Shown: one piece after another, positions 1 to 8,031 of the stretch
How the letters are laid out: every line of letters starts with the position of its first letter
Numbering within the stretch: position 1 is the stretch's first letter
Source of the DNA: Paenibacillus_I sp035510375
Lineage (GTDB): Bacteria > Bacillota > Bacilli > Paenibacillales > Paenibacillaceae
Assembly (NCBI RefSeq): GCF_035510375.1
Contig: NZ_DATKHG010000006.1
Direction: 5' to 3' (one strand)
DNA: 64,000 bases
Notes under the pieces: generated by a model
What the model saw: the letters and a program-made list of their open reading frames with translations, nothing else
Told to the model about the DNA's origin: nothing
The model's database searches: none
Position numbers and translations under genes: made by a program

Positions 1-330
1 ATCCATCGGGCAATAGCTGATCGGGTACGTCTTCCCGCACTGCAGGCAAATCATATGATGGTGGTGGTCATGGCCGCGGCAGTGCAGCTTGAACTTGACG
101 CCGTCCTCGAATACGACCTGCTCCAGCACGCCCAGTTCGTCGAGCACCCGCAAATTGCGGTACACCGTATCAAAGCTGAGTCCGGAATAAAAACGGCCCA
201 TATAGTCGTATACGGCCTTCGGAGACAGATAGCCGGGCGTATCCGCGAACAGCTTGGCAAGCGTCTTCCGTTGATCGGTGATGCGCAGGCCCTGGGCCGA
301 CATCATCCGTATGATTTCGTCAGTCTGCAA
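1..330 (-). CDS. zur: Zinc uptake regulator Zur (Fur family), C-terminus cut by window edge
   Basis: Zn-responsive transcriptional repressor of the Fur family; in Bacillus, Zur represses zinc uptake genes. The visible 110 residues hold the N-terminal winged helix, with the DNA-recognition segment GLSFDTVYRNLRVLDELG at about 50-67, followed by the metal-site stretch GHDHHHHMICLQCGKT containing the CxxC structural-zinc pair. The sequence ends at CPMD as the window stops, so the dimerisation domain and second CxxC lie outside. The start is a TTG at 330 preceded by GGAGG; no ATG is suitably placed. Similarity is closest to B. subtilis Zur as I remember it (same GLSFDT.YRNL and SCPMD/YCPMD positions), so Zur is preferred over Fur or PerR. 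Confidence 0.85.
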   Translation of the reverse strand, partial: MQTDEIIRMMSAQGLRITDQRKTLAKLFADTPGYLSPKAVYDYMGRFYSGLSFDTVYRNLRVLDELGVLEQVVFEDGVKFKLHCRGHDHHHHMICLQCGKTYPISYCPMD

Positions 331-401
331 TCGCTTCTACCTCCGGGACATGTCGTTCTTCCTTTCATCATGCAGGAAAATGCCGGCGCCGTCAACGCGG
401 G

Positions 402-437
402 AAGCCCCGCCGTCCGTCGCGGACGAAAGCGGGGCTT
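402..437 (-). terminator. Hairpin between the stalk-domain protein gene and zur
   Basis: Inverted repeat AAGCCCCGC / GCGGGGCTT with an inner CGTCC / GGACG stem, just downstream of the stop codon at 443. There is no clear U tract after the stem, so termination may be partial. Confidence 0.5.
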
Positions 438-442
438 CATGA

Positions 443-2407
443 TCAGTACCGCTGCTCGGGCACCGGCAGGAACAGCATATGGATCGGCAGGTTGCTGCCG
501 GACGCCAGTGTGAACACGATCTCGACCTTCTCCTCCCGGCTGCCCGTGCGGTAAAGAACCGCTGTCTCGCCGCTCGTTTTCAGCACGCTGCCGTCCGTCA
601 CGGTCACGACCTTGCCGTTCACGATAAAGGCGCCCGTGTAGTGGCCGCCGCGGGCATTCAGGCCGATCAGCGTGTTCGGCCCCACGTCGATCGTCATTTT
701 GTACAGCACCCCGAAATTGCCGAGGTTCCATTCCAACCGTCCGGTCGTCTGGTCGATGCCGTCCAGATTTTTGTCCACCTTGTTGTCGCCGAGCACGATG
801 CGCTGCGGCTGCCCGCCCAGCATGTTATCGACTTGAATGGTGCGGTCCGCATTGTAGAATGTGCCGCGAACGTGCTTGTCGATGCGGTCCATGATGGACA
901 GCGACGACAGCGAGGCGATCGGATCGTCCTTCTCGGGGACGACGACGATGCGGTACCGGATCATTTTGTCCGACACGATATCGGCGTAAGCCGAGAACGT
1001 CTGGTCCTTCTTGATCGGCACAACGGCGATTTCCGGCAGCAGCACTTTCGATTCTCCCGGGCGGAGCGTCGTATACGTGACCGGCGTGTTGCGGTTAAGC
1101 ATATCCAAATAGCGTACTGTAGAGAACTTGCCGGCATTCGTCGTGTATGGGTCGGGACCGCCCATGCCCCAGGCGCCGATTCCCACATCCGCCGATGTGC
1201 CGTTCATATTCGTCGCGACGATATACATCTTCACGTTGTAGCCGATGCCGTTCTGGTTGTACAGCAGGAAACGGGTTTTGCCCGTCAGCAGATCGTCGTA
1301 TGCGACGCCGGTCGTCTCCCACCGTTCCGGACTGTTGCTCCGCACCATCTGGGCGGGCTCGTCAACGATCGTATACGGCACCGACTCATAGCTGAGCACC
1401 TCGGAGCCGTTCATCTCGTATTTTTGGCCGACGGCCGTAAACTTCCGGTTGTATTCGTCCCGCGTATACAGCACTTCATCGGTAACCGTCACCGTTCGCG
1501 TCACGCTCGAGGTCAATCCGTGACGGTCCGTCACCTGCAGCGTTACCTGCTTCTCGCCCGGTTCGAAAAACACCGGCTCGTTGCCGGTCCATTCGCGGTC
1601 GGTGATGGCATTCTCGTCATCGTAGCTTCGGTCGGTGTAGAGCACCTGCTCGCCGATCCGGTAGGACTGCTTCTCGGTGCCGAAATCGGCAACCGGCGCC
1701 TGATTCGGCTCGCGCACCGTGATCGTCACGCTGTACGGCTCGCTCCATTGTCCGCTCTCGTCCATGACCCGGCGGGTGATCGTGTACGTTCCGGCCGTCT
1801 GAAACACTTCCTCGCGGCCTTCCCACTGCTCCTCGACGATTCGCAGGCCGCCCGGGCTTGTCGCCAAATCCTCATAGGCAACCGTCGTCTGCGTCGCGTA
1901 AATTTCCTCGGGCAGCACGCGGAACGCCGCCTCCGGCAGGCTGCTCCACACGATCGTGATCGTCGTGCCGTTTACCCCGATTGTGCTGCCGGTCACATTG
2001 GACCAGGTGCGGATCGGCACCATCATGTAACCTTTCTGCGCATAGGCGGGGCCGGGAGCCCTGACGACCTTGCCGTCCACCTTGATGTAGGAGCTGCCCG
2101 ACTTGAACCGGATCTCCTGCTTCGCCGAACGGGCGACCGCCTCCCTCGTCTTCGCGTCGTACGACAGCTTGAAGCCGAACGGTGCGGAAATGCCGTTAAG
2201 CGGCAAGTAAGCGGAGCCGTTTTTGTACGTCACCGGCTGCGCCGCCTTCCGTTCCGTGCCGTTAAATTGCATGACGGCGCTGTTTTTCTTTAATACCAGC
2301 GTGTTCGACCCGTCTGCTGCGGCATCGGCCGCCTGCGGCGGAGCAAGTAAAGGCAAAGCAAGCAACGATGTAATCAACAGTCCTTTTAGCGATTTGAATG
2401 AGTTCAT
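443..2407 (-). CDS. Secreted copper-amine-oxidase N-terminal-domain / PKD-like protein, function unknown
   Basis: 654-residue exported protein. The chosen ATG (2407) has AAGGAGACGGGG upstream; an upstream in-frame ATG lacks a site. Residues 1-28 form a signal peptide (basic MNSFKSLKG, hydrophobic LLITSLLALPLLA, cleavage near AADA). A copper amine oxidase N-terminal (stalk) domain follows at about 35-150, with the typical pattern of residues such as YLPLNGIS, IKVDGKVV and MMVPIRTWSN. A PKD/Ig-like segment follows (EPNQAPVADFGTEKQSY...TVTVTD). The C-terminal 300 residues are beta-rich and unrecognised. Stalk-domain proteins of this kind are common in Paenibacillaceae and usually lack oxidase activity; the full-length catalytic domain is absent here. 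Its substrate or role cannot be assigned. Confidence 0.75.
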   Translation of the reverse strand: MNSFKSLKGLLITSLLALPLLAPPQAADAAADGSNTLVLKKNSAVMQFNGTERKAAQPVTYKNGSAYLPLNGISAPFGFKLSYDAKTREAVARSAKQEIRFKSGSSYIKVDGKVVRAPGPAYAQKGYMMVPIRTWSNVTGSTIGVNGTTITIVWSSLPEAAFRVLPEEIYATQTTVAYEDLATSPGGLRIVEEQWEGREEVFQTAGTYTITRRVMDESGQWSEPYSVTITVREPNQAPVADFGTEKQSYRIGEQVLYTDRSYDDENAITDREWTGNEPVFFEPGEKQVTLQVTDRHGLTSSVTRTVTVTDEVLYTRDEYNRKFTAVGQKYEMNGSEVLSYESVPYTIVDEPAQMVRSNSPERWETTGVAYDDLLTGKTRFLLYNQNGIGYNVKMYIVATNMNGTSADVGIGAWGMGGPDPYTTNAGKFSTVRYLDMLNRNTPVTYTTLRPGESKVLLPEIAVVPIKKDQTFSAYADIVSDKMIRYRIVVVPEKDDPIASLSSLSIMDRIDKHVRGTFYNADRTIQVDNMLGGQPQRIVLGDNKVDKNLDGIDQTTGRLEWNLGNFGVLYKMTIDVGPNTLIGLNARGGHYTGAFIVNGKVVTVTDGSVLKTSGETAVLYRTGSREEKVEIVFTLASGSNLPIHMLFLPVPEQRY

Positions 2408-2581
2408 CCCCGTCTCCTTCTCGTAGCAGCTTCTGACTGCTTTGTCTGTTCGGCGCATGCCGCTGCGAGCGCCCTACCTAAGTTAAACGTTACGCATACT
2501 GGAAAGGTTGCGGTTTTGCTGGAAAACGGAACTTGCGCTCCGCTCTCTATGTTCAAGGCAGCCCCCGATTCCGACGCCGTA

Positions 2582-2800
2582 TTATCCGTTCCTGGCCATA
2601 TTCGCCAGGAAGGCCGCGCTCATGGCCAGGAACGCCGCAACGGTGCAAAGCACCATAAAAAGCCGGCGGCGTTTGAGCCGTTTCACCGCCGCGGGATCGC
2701 CCGCCTGCAGCGCCTCCCGATAAGCGCGATTCACAAACAAGCTGGTTATGAACAGCGCGACAAAGCCGATATTGATGAAGAACCAAAGCTGCAAAAGCAT
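2582..2800 (-). CDS. Small two-helix membrane protein, unknown function
   Basis: 72 residues beginning MLLQLWFFINIGFVALFITS from the ATG at 2800, preceded by GGGAGG at good spacing. Two hydrophobic segments (about 2-21 and 48-66) flank a strongly basic loop (AAVKRLKRRRLF), so it is probably a double-pass membrane protein with the loop in the cytoplasm. A longer in-frame extension exists upstream but is arginine-rich and out of keeping with coding sequence. I do not recognise the family. It lies in tandem with another small membrane protein gene (2983-3183). Confidence 0.6.
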   Translation of the reverse strand: MLLQLWFFINIGFVALFITSLFVNRAYREALQAGDPAAVKRLKRRRLFMVLCTVAAFLAMSAAFLANMARNG

Positions 2801-2982
2801 GAATAACCTCCCTCGAATGAAGTCCGCTCCGCATGCCGGAAGCAGCCGGGGTCCACGCTTCATGCGCGGATCGCAGGATCGCAACAGCAGCCCCCGTCCG
2901 GTAAACGGCCGTCCTGCGGCCGAGTCTCCCGGAAGGAGGCTGCTCGGTTGGCGCCGCTTCCGCAGCGGCGTATCGTCCGGAA

Positions 2983-3183
2983 TTACAAGAACCAGCGGTC
3001 GAGCAAGATTCCGAACAGGGCGCCGCTCGCAACGGCGCCGGCAAATGACAGCCACCCCGCTTTGAAGCGCAACTGGAACATCCGGAGAATGCCGAGACTG
3101 AGCAATGAAAAGGTAAGTAAAATGAAGATGGCGCCCATTATGAATAAACCTGCGGGCACTTGACTGACGTCAACGGCTGACAT
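2983..3183 (-). CDS. Small membrane protein, unknown function
   Basis: 66 residues from the ATG at 3183 with AAAGGAGAG upstream. Two hydrophobic stretches (about 11-32, GLFIMGAIFILLTFSLLSLGIL, and 43-60) separated by FQLRFKAGW suggest a two-helix inner-membrane protein. A TATAAT-like hexamer lies about 50 bp upstream (3235-3240, minus strand), consistent with a short transcript covering this gene and the next small one. No family recognised. Confidence 0.6.
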   Translation of the reverse strand: MSAVDVSQVPAGLFIMGAIFILLTFSLLSLGILRMFQLRFKAGWLSFAGAVASGALFGILLDRWFL

Positions 3184-3545
3184 GAACCAACTCTCCTTTA
3201 ACGCGAACGCGGCAATTCACCGTCTATCACTAAGATTATAAGGGATATGCGCGAATGACGCCACTTTTTTCGCATAAATGGACATCCCGGCAGTCCGGTC
3301 GGCGGCGGATTTGGACAGGCGCGAGCGCCGTCGGGCGCACCGCTTCAACCTGCGCGGCTGCCGGCGCGGCGTCCCTCGCAGGAGCCGATAATCATTTCCA
3401 TAACGCCGCCTCTTTTATGTTAGGCAATTTATATAGGGATGGGTGGGGATACTTGGATTGCTTCAGGCCTCTTTTATCCGGGGATCGCACACTTCGCGAA
3501 TCTTGCCGACAGCCGTGTTCCCGCCATTGATTGGGCCGGCTCTTT
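3184..3545. other. 362-bp intergenic region
   Basis: Apart from a minus-strand TATAAT at 3235-3240 likely serving the small membrane protein genes, I see no convincing gene, RNA or repeat. Open frames here have no ribosome binding site of note and look non-coding. No clear terminator for the ECF operon is visible after 3546. Confidence 0.5.
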
Positions 3546-5417
3546 TCAGGAAAGCATGCGCGAAATGACCGCCAGCAGGCCAAAGACCAGCAAGCCGGCC
3601 AGCATCAAGGCGAAATCCCGCCGGTCCAAACGAAGCCTCACAGCCCGCGCCTCTACCGGATTGCCGCCGAAGCCGCGCAACTCAAGCGCCGTGGACAACC
3701 GGTCCGCAATTTGCAGCAGCGCCAGCATGAACGGGATCATCACCGTATGCAGCCGGCTGAGCGGCACTTTGCCCGGCGCCGACGGCCGTTTGCCGCGAAC
3801 GGTGGCAATCCGCGCGAAACGCCGCCACTCGGCGGCAATAAGCGGCAAAAAGCGGAACAGCAGGGTAACGGTTAGCGACAATGAATGCACGCGGCGCTTG
3901 CCGATGCCGAGCGCCATCAGCGGCTGCTCGATCGCCAGCCGGAGCCGGTAAGGCGTTATCAGCCCGAGCAGCGGCAAGGCGAGCAGCATCGCGGTGAAAA
4001 GCCGGAACAGCAGCTGCATCGTGTCGATTGCCGCCGGCAGCGAGAATCGGATCGGCGCGAATTCAAAGCCGGTCAGAATGCCCATCAACGGAATGAAGCA
4101 GACGTAGTAATAAATAAGATTGCGATAAGGCCGAATCAGACCGGGCAAGCCGAAAAAGATGGCGGCACAAGCGGCTGCGCCTGCCGCGACGCCCGTCCAC
4201 CCGCCAAGCATCAGCAGGCCGGATGCGGCAAGCAGATAAAAGGTCCAAAGCGCCCGCGGGTCCCGCCGCGACAGCGGATGCGCCGACAAACCCTCATCCG
4301 GCGCAGGCTGACGGGCCTCTGCCCGCTCAACACCGTCGGCCGGCTTCGGCGCAGGCTGCTCCGGCACGGGTGCAGGCTGCTCCGGCACGGGTGCAGGCTG
4401 CTCCGGCACGGGTGCAGGCTGCTCCGGCACGGGCGCAGGCTGCTCCGGCACGGGCGCAGGCTGCTCCGGCGCGGGCGTAGGCTGCTCCGGCACGGGCGCA
4501 GGCTGCTCCGGCGCGGGCGCCGCCTCGCCTCGCCGGCGCGAGGCCAGCCGCGCGGCAATCGCCGCAGCCAGCTCGGCGGGCTCCGCCAGCCGGCCCGCTC
4601 CGCCCGGGCCCGGCGCCGCGGCCCCGGCAGCGCGCAGCGCCGCAGCCGCGCGCAGCGCTTGCGGCAGCGCAATGCCGCGCGCTGCCGCTCCGCCCGTGGC
4701 GGCGGCGCGCTCCGCCCACGCCGCCACGGAGGCCGCTTCGCGGACGGCGCCGTCGTCAAGCTCGACGACGGCGTCCGCAAGCGGCCAGAGCGCGTCGAGG
4801 TCGTGGGTCGCCACGACCGCTCCGCGCCCTTGCGCCTTATGCGCGCCGAGAAACGCGCGCAGCAGGCGGATGCCGCCGTCGTCGAGCCCCGACGTCGGCT
4901 CGTCGAGCAGCAGCCAGCCGTGCCCGGCCGCGGCCAGGCAGGCCCATGCAAGGCGGCGCTGCTGCCCGCCGCTGAGCGTCCACGGCTCGCGCGCGAGCAG
5001 CTCCGCCGGCAGGCCCGCCTGCTCCAGCGCCGCGGCTGCGCGCCGCTCCCGTTCGTCCCCGTCGAACCCGTACGGCTTCATCGAATAATGAAGCTCCTCC
5101 CGGATGCTCCGGGCGAACCATTGGGATTCGCTGCGCTGCAGCGCGGCCCCGTAGCGAAGCAGCGCTTCCCGCCGCGGCTTGGCGCCCCGCCACAGAGGCA
5201 GGCCGTCCACCTCAATGCGTCCGGCCGCAAGGGTCCGCAGACCCGCCATCGTTTCCAACAGCGTCGTCTTGCCCGCTCCGTTCCTTCCGACGATCAGCGT
5301 AAGGGTGCCGGGCGCCGAAGCAAAAGTAACATCCCGCAGCAGTTCACCGCCGCCAACGCCGCCTATGCGGTCTTCAGCGAGTACGGTAACGTGCTCCAAC
5401 CGCCAGCCTGCCGTCAT
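3546..5417 (-). CDS. ECF transporter fusion: ATPase (EcfA-type) joined to transmembrane EcfT-type domain
   Basis: 623 residues combining two parts normally encoded separately. Residues 1-225 are an ABC ATPase: Walker A GRNGAGKTT (about 44-52), signature LSGGQQRR (148-155), Walker B LLLDEPTSGLD (169-179) and H-loop ATHD (about 203-206). A linker follows at about 230-385, alanine-rich and then a Pro/Glu/Gln heptad tract. Residues from about 390 form a CbiQ/EcfT-like membrane domain with several hydrophobic helices and two coupling-helix motifs in variant form (TVRGKRP and ELRGFGG, where EcfT proteins usually show ARG). With the adjacent ATPase gene, which it overlaps by 4 bp, and divergent bioY, it should energise vitamin uptake, probably of biotin. 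The fusion appears intact, with no frameshift. Confidence 0.85.
   Translation of the reverse strand: MTAGWRLEHVTVLAEDRIGGVGGGELLRDVTFASAPGTLTLIVGRNGAGKTTLLETMAGLRTLAAGRIEVDGLPLWRGAKPRREALLRYGAALQRSESQWFARSIREELHYSMKPYGFDGDERERRAAAALEQAGLPAELLAREPWTLSGGQQRRLAWACLAAAGHGWLLLDEPTSGLDDGGIRLLRAFLGAHKAQGRGAVVATHDLDALWPLADAVVELDDGAVREAASVAAWAERAAATGGAAARGIALPQALRAAAALRAAGAAAPGPGGAGRLAEPAELAAAIAARLASRRRGEAAPAPEQPAPVPEQPTPAPEQPAPVPEQPAPVPEQPAPVPEQPAPVPEQPAPVPEQPAPKPADGVERAEARQPAPDEGLSAHPLSRRDPRALWTFYLLAASGLLMLGGWTGVAAGAAACAAIFFGLPGLIRPYRNLIYYYVCFIPLMGILTGFEFAPIRFSLPAAIDTMQLLFRLFTAMLLALPLLGLITPYRLRLAIEQPLMALGIGKRRVHSLSLTVTLLFRFLPLIAAEWRRFARIATVRGKRPSAPGKVPLSRLHTVMIPFMLALLQIADRLSTALELRGFGGNPVEARAVRLRLDRRDFALMLAGLLVFGLLAVISRMLS
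4350..4517 (-). repeat. 21-bp tandem repeat encoding a PVPEQPA heptad linker
   Basis: Eight head-to-tail copies of a 21-bp unit encode PAPEQPA / PVPEQPA / PVPEQPT heptads inside the ECF ATPase-EcfT fusion. The last five copies are identical at protein level and almost so in DNA, so copy number is probably variable between strains. Confidence 0.9.
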
Positions 5418-6382
5418 AATCCGGCCACCGCCTCCGCCAGTTCTTCGGGCGTTAACGGCAGCGGATCGAGCCGGTAACCCATTTCCCTTAAAGCCAATGC
5501 CGTCTCAACGGCGTACGGAGGCCGATAACCGAGCCTCTCACTTGGGCTCGGCCGGCCCCCCCTGCGCTTCATCGCATAATTGCTCTCCGGCATCCCGCCG
5601 TCACGCTCCATCGCATACTCCCTCTCCGGCATCCTGCTGTCGGGCCCGCCGCCCGTTGCCTCCGTTTCCGGCTCATAGAACGTTTCAACCGGCCCGTCAA
5701 ACGCCACCCTTCCCTTCTCGAGCGCCACGATCCGGTCTCCGGCTTCAAATTCCTCCAAGCGGTGCGTAATCCATACGACCGTTCCGCCTGACCGCCATAT
5801 GGCGCGAGCCCCGCACAGCACTTCCGCCCGCGACGCGGCATCCAGCATCGCGCCGGCCTCGTCGAACACAAGCAGCGGCGACCCGAAAGCGGCGCAGCCG
5901 GCCGCGACGAGCAGCTGCCGCTGCCCGCCCGACAGCGTCTCCACCGGCCGGTGGCGGGCTTCCCACAGCCCGCAGCCCCGCAAAACCTCCTCCGCTTTAG
6001 CGACGATTGATAAAGCATTGTCCGACTTCGTCCTCTGCTCCAGTCCAAGCAGCATATCCTCCCATGGCGTCGAACCGACGATCGCCGCGTCGGGATCCTG
6101 CGCCACGAACGGAAGCGGTTCGTCTCCGGCAAAGCCGCGGTCCATCGAGCCGCGAAACACCGCCGCCCCGCCCGCGGCCGCCTGGGGATGTCCGGCGAGC
6201 AGCAGCGCGAGCGTGCTTTTGCCGCTGCCGTTCGGCCCGATCAGCCCGACCCACTCTCCCTGACCCAGACGAAGCGATACGTCGTCGAGCAATGGAACTT
6301 CCTGTCCGTCATCCGCTGCGGCACGCACGGAGACTCCTTTTAAAATAAGATGCTTTGTGTTCAGCGTCCGCAAAAAGTTCAC
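5414..6382 (-). CDS. ECF transporter ATPase (EcfA-type)
   Basis: 322-residue ABC ATPase that would pair with the ATPase half of the downstream fusion to power an ECF vitamin importer. Visible motifs: Walker A GPNGSGKST (about 49-57), Q-loop FVAQDPD, signature LSGGQRQ, and H-loop ITHRLEE. Walker B reads LLVFDEAGAMLD; the catalytic Glu is kept but the usual PTS/PTA after it is AGA. The tail after about 230 carries a near-duplicated insertion (MPEREYAMERDGG followed by MPESNYAMKRRGG) absent from typical EcfA. The start is GTG at 6382 after GAGGG. It shares a 97-bp divergent promoter region with bioY. Confidence 0.85.
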   Translation of the reverse strand: MNFLRTLNTKHLILKGVSVRAAADDGQEVPLLDDVSLRLGQGEWVGLIGPNGSGKSTLALLLAGHPQAAAGGAAVFRGSMDRGFAGDEPLPFVAQDPDAAIVGSTPWEDMLLGLEQRTKSDNALSIVAKAEEVLRGCGLWEARHRPVETLSGGQRQLLVAAGCAAFGSPLLVFDEAGAMLDAASRAEVLCGARAIWRSGGTVVWITHRLEEFEAGDRIVALEKGRVAFDGPVETFYEPETEATGGGPDSRMPEREYAMERDGGMPESNYAMKRRGGRPSPSERLGYRPPYAVETALALREMGYRLDPLPLTPEELAEAVAGL

Positions 6383-6390
6383 CGGCCCTC

Positions 6391-6419
6391 TTTCCGAATC
6401 CGGAACTGTATGTTAAAAT
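6391..6419 (+). promoter_or_regulatory. Likely bioY promoter (extended -10)
   Basis: TGtTAAAAT (6411-6419) forms an extended -10; TTTCCG sits 17 bp upstream as a weak -35. The start site would fall at about 6426, within the BirA-like operator. Confidence 0.5.
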
Positions 6420-6433
6420 CCATTTTGGTCAAC
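6405..6433 (-). promoter_or_regulatory. Likely promoter of the ecfA operon
   Basis: On the minus strand, TTGACC (6433-6428) and TACAGT (6410-6405) are separated by 17 bp. The -35 lies inside the left half of the BirA-like operator. Confidence 0.55.
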
Positions 6434-6458
6434 CTCATTCACATGCACAGGTTAACAA
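6425..6458. promoter_or_regulatory. BirA-type biotin operator between ecfA and bioY
   Basis: Imperfect inverted repeat TTGGTCAACC (6425-6434) and GGTTAACAA (6450-6458) with a 15-bp spacer. The right half matches the BirA half-site consensus and the left differs at two positions. The position covers the bioY start-site region and the ecfA -35, so biotin-bound BirA could shut off both divergent units. Assigned by pattern and by bioY context. Confidence 0.8.
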
Positions 6459-6479
6459 ATATAAGGAGTTGATGCAATC

Positions 6480-7088
6480 ATGTCCACTCGTCCCCTGGTG
6501 TACACGGCACTGTTTGCGGCGCTGTTCGTCGCGATGAGCGCGGCGACCGTCCCGCTCGGCTTCTCGCCTGTCCCGATTACGCTGCAGAATCTGGCCGTGA
6601 TGCTGGCCGGCGCCTTTCTCGGCGCGCGCTACGGATTTCTGAGCATCGGCATCGTCGTGGCCCTGGTCGCGCTGGGCCTGCCGCTTCTGCACGGCCAAGG
6701 CGGCATCGGATACATAAAAAGCGGAACCGGAGGCTTCATTCTCATGTTCCCGATCTGTGCGGCGGCCGTCGGTTATTTCACCGGCAAGCTGTTCAAATCG
6801 AACGTTAGCCGCTCCAAGCCGGCACTCTTCTACGTTCTGCTGTTCCTTATTTTCGAAGTGTTCGGATCGCTGCTCAGTTACGTCGGCGGCGTCCCTTGGC
6901 TCGCGGCTGTGTACAACTTGTCCTTCTCCCAAGCGATGGCGCTCGGCTTCTACCCTTATCTGGCCGGCGACGCCGCGAAAGCAGTCGTCTCGGCAATCGT
7001 TGCGGGCGCTTTGCACGCCTATGTGCCGGTATGGAAGCGGAAATCGGCTAACAACATCACCGGCCTGCCGGCCGCGGCCGACAATTGA
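6480..7088 (+). CDS. bioY: Biotin transporter S component BioY
   Basis: 202-residue integral membrane, biotin-binding S component of an ECF transporter. The BioY family is recognisable from the N-terminal LVYTALFAALFVAMSAATV, the conserved loop PVPITLQNLAVMLAGAFLG (about 32-50) and GGIGYIKSGTGGFI (about 79-92), with six hydrophobic segments in all. The ATG at 6480 has AAGGAG 11 bp upstream; the nearer ATG at 6472 is out of frame. A BirA-like operator and a divergent ECF ATPase operon lie immediately upstream, making a complete biotin uptake locus likely. Confidence 0.93.
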   Translation: MSTRPLVYTALFAALFVAMSAATVPLGFSPVPITLQNLAVMLAGAFLGARYGFLSIGIVVALVALGLPLLHGQGGIGYIKSGTGGFILMFPICAAAVGYFTGKLFKSNVSRSKPALFYVLLFLIFEVFGSLLSYVGGVPWLAAVYNLSFSQAMALGFYPYLAGDAAKAVVSAIVAGALHAYVPVWKRKSANNITGLPAAADN

Positions 7089-7180
7089 CGGCTGCCGTGT
7101 GCGAATTCCCATCCCTTGTATGTTCGAACCTCCTCTTTCCCGGGTATGAATGATCAAACCCGCTAAAGGAGGCACTATTT

Positions 7181-7870
7181 ATGGATTTCGGCGCAATAGC
7201 GGTCAAGCTGGCCGTCGGCCTCATCGGTTTATGGGCGGCAACCCGCATACTTGGAAAAAAAGAAATTTCTCAACTGACCCCTTTCGATTTCATCTCGGCA
7301 TTGATTATGAGCGAAATTATCGGCAACGCGATATACGAACGCAAATACACGATTCTGCATGTGCTGTTCGCGCTGGTGTTCTGGACGCTGCTCTCCTACA
7401 TTTTTGAAAAGCTGACACAGCATGTGAAGCGAGCGCGCGTACCGCTCGATGGCGCTCCCGACCTGATCGTGAAGGAAGGGCGCATCGATTATGAGAAGCT
7501 GCGCCGCAATAAACTCGACGCCGACCAGCTGAGGATGATGCTCCGCCAGAAGGACGTTTTCTCCGTGCGCGACGTCGCTTATGCATGGTTCGAGCTGAAC
7601 GGCTCGCTCAGCGTACTGAAAAAGCCCGCGTACGACACGGCGCAGAAGCAGGATCTCGGGCATTCCGAGGAGCACGTCCAGTTTCCCCATCTGCTGATTG
7701 AGGAAGGCAGCATCAACGATGACAACATACGCGGCATCGGCAAAACAAAAGAATGGCTTAGGGAAGAGCTGTCGAGGAACGGCCACCCGGATCCCTCGCG
7801 CGTTTTGTACGCGGAGTGGACGGAGGACGGAGAGCTTCATGTCGCGGCGATTCGCACTTCCGACGATTGA
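7181..7870 (+). CDS. DUF421 (YetF-like) membrane protein
   Basis: 229 residues with AAAGGAGG before the ATG. The N-terminal part has two to three membrane helices (about 4-20, 38-55 and 60-77) and the motif RILGKKEISQLTPFDFI typical of DUF421. The soluble C-terminal domain contains the family pattern PDLIVKEGRIDYEKLRRNKLD and later SVLKKP. Homologues include B. subtilis YetF, YkjA, YdfS and YrbG; some are linked to spores or stress, but the molecular role is not known. It follows bioY by 92 bp on the same strand but is unlikely to share its function. Confidence 0.85.
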   Translation: MDFGAIAVKLAVGLIGLWAATRILGKKEISQLTPFDFISALIMSEIIGNAIYERKYTILHVLFALVFWTLLSYIFEKLTQHVKRARVPLDGAPDLIVKEGRIDYEKLRRNKLDADQLRMMLRQKDVFSVRDVAYAWFELNGSLSVLKKPAYDTAQKQDLGHSEEHVQFPHLLIEEGSINDDNIRGIGKTKEWLREELSRNGHPDPSRVLYAEWTEDGELHVAAIRTSDD

Positions 7871-7907
7871 CGGCGTTATCCGCTCGCTGACATTCACCCA
7901 GGCAAAT

Positions 7908-7953
7908 AAAGCCGGCCGGGAGCTTGTGCGAACACAAGACTCCGGCCGGCTTT
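7908..7953. terminator. Bidirectional terminator between DUF421 gene and ricA
   Basis: Strong stem AAAGCCGGCCGGGA / TCCGGCCGGCTTT with an inner CTTGTG / CACAAG, in the gap between two convergent genes. It carries modest T-rich ends on both strands. Confidence 0.85.
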
Positions 7954-8031
7954 CTGCTCTGCAGGTCCCCGAAACGTAATATCGAAAGTTATATGCTGCA
8001 ACTCGAAGATGATCGGCCACGCGTCACCCCA

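Noticed and set aside
479..2293. Long plus-strand open frame of 604 codons
   Set aside because: It is antisense to the stalk-domain protein, has no ribosome binding site, and its Arg/His/Ala-rich composition is typical of a shadow frame in GC-rich DNA.
3255..3530. Possible 91-codon plus-strand gene in the 362-bp gap
   Set aside because: No ribosome binding site, low-complexity Ala/Arg composition and no recognisable feature.
4330..4520. CRISPR-like array
   Set aside because: The 21-bp periodicity is contiguous, without spacers, and lies in frame within a coding region.
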